From a bacterium (lineage in GTDB: Bacteria; Cyanobacteriota; Vampirovibrionia; Obscuribacterales; Obscuribacteraceae): 64,000 bases of DNA. The notes under the pieces are model-generated. The model searched no databases. It saw only the letters and a program-made list of their open reading frames with translations, and was not told where the DNA came from. The stretch spans positions 365,180 to 429,179 of the forward strand of contig JAGOSY010000001.1 in assembly GCA_018062085.1 (NCBI GenBank). The letters are read 5' to 3'. The first letter of the stretch is position 1. Each line of letters opens with the position of its first letter. Of the stretch, positions 63,951-64,000 are shown piece by piece. The position numbers were made by a program, and so were the translations under genes.

Positions 63951-64000
63951 TGGCCGTTTCAATGCCTATCGCGAGGAGAAGCCCATTTTGTTGTTCCAGT

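Overview
The window looks like part of the chromosome of a Gram-negative, non-photosynthetic relative of the cyanobacteria, most likely Melainabacteria/Vampirovibrionia of the Obscuribacter type. This is an inference from several features: a cyanobacterial-style SLH plus coiled-coil envelope protein, Kdo synthesis (kdsB), a TolC/MacAB export set, the queuosine genes queA and queG, many GGDEF and histidine-kinase genes, and no photosynthesis genes. I see no rRNA, CRISPR array or insertion sequence. There is one intact tRNA (initiator Met).

1-6700: a partial TadE-like pilus protein runs off the left edge. An EF-hand protein, two sensor kinases flanking one OmpR-type regulator, an inositol-monophosphatase-family gene coupled to the second kinase, and an SLH protein follow. 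7200-19500: gatD, a glycosyltransferase, a saccharopine-dehydrogenase-like enzyme, the yceD-rpmF-plsX-fabD operon, an amidohydrolase, a degenerate GGDEF protein, secDF with a small MshEN-like protein, and fluC with a DUF190 partner. 19500-30300: an MFS transporter and queG divergent from queA, a TetR regulator, two small proteins sharing a GVGADLI module, a second degenerate GGDEF protein, and a thiL-folD-membrane protein-50-residue membrane protein-cinA cluster.

30300-57500: YggT, a Tat-exported propeller-like protein, a dicarboxylate symporter, an M48 protease, a baeRF-type protein, an NDH-2 dehydrogenase fused to cyclic-nucleotide and CBS domains, a cation exchanger, a four-gene MacAB/TolC export operon, a GAF-GGDEF cyclase, a glycerophosphodiesterase that lacks any ordinary start codon, kdsB, a phosphatase/P-loop-kinase pair, large secreted and TPR proteins, and two tandem thymidylate-kinase-like genes, the second with an altered P-loop. 

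57578-60830 is the most accessory part. An intact initiator tRNA gene and its terminator are followed about 3.1 kb later by a 98-bp copy of the tRNA 3' part plus terminator. The enclosed segment carries a TetR regulator with matching promoter/operator sites, one of which drives only a 10-codon stub, and a class II Fic protein whose 5' region carries five AGGTTCC repeats. No recombinase is visible. To the right are a TonB-C-like gene broken by a 47-bp tandem duplication, a secreted Tudor/agenet-like protein and small membrane or helical proteins.
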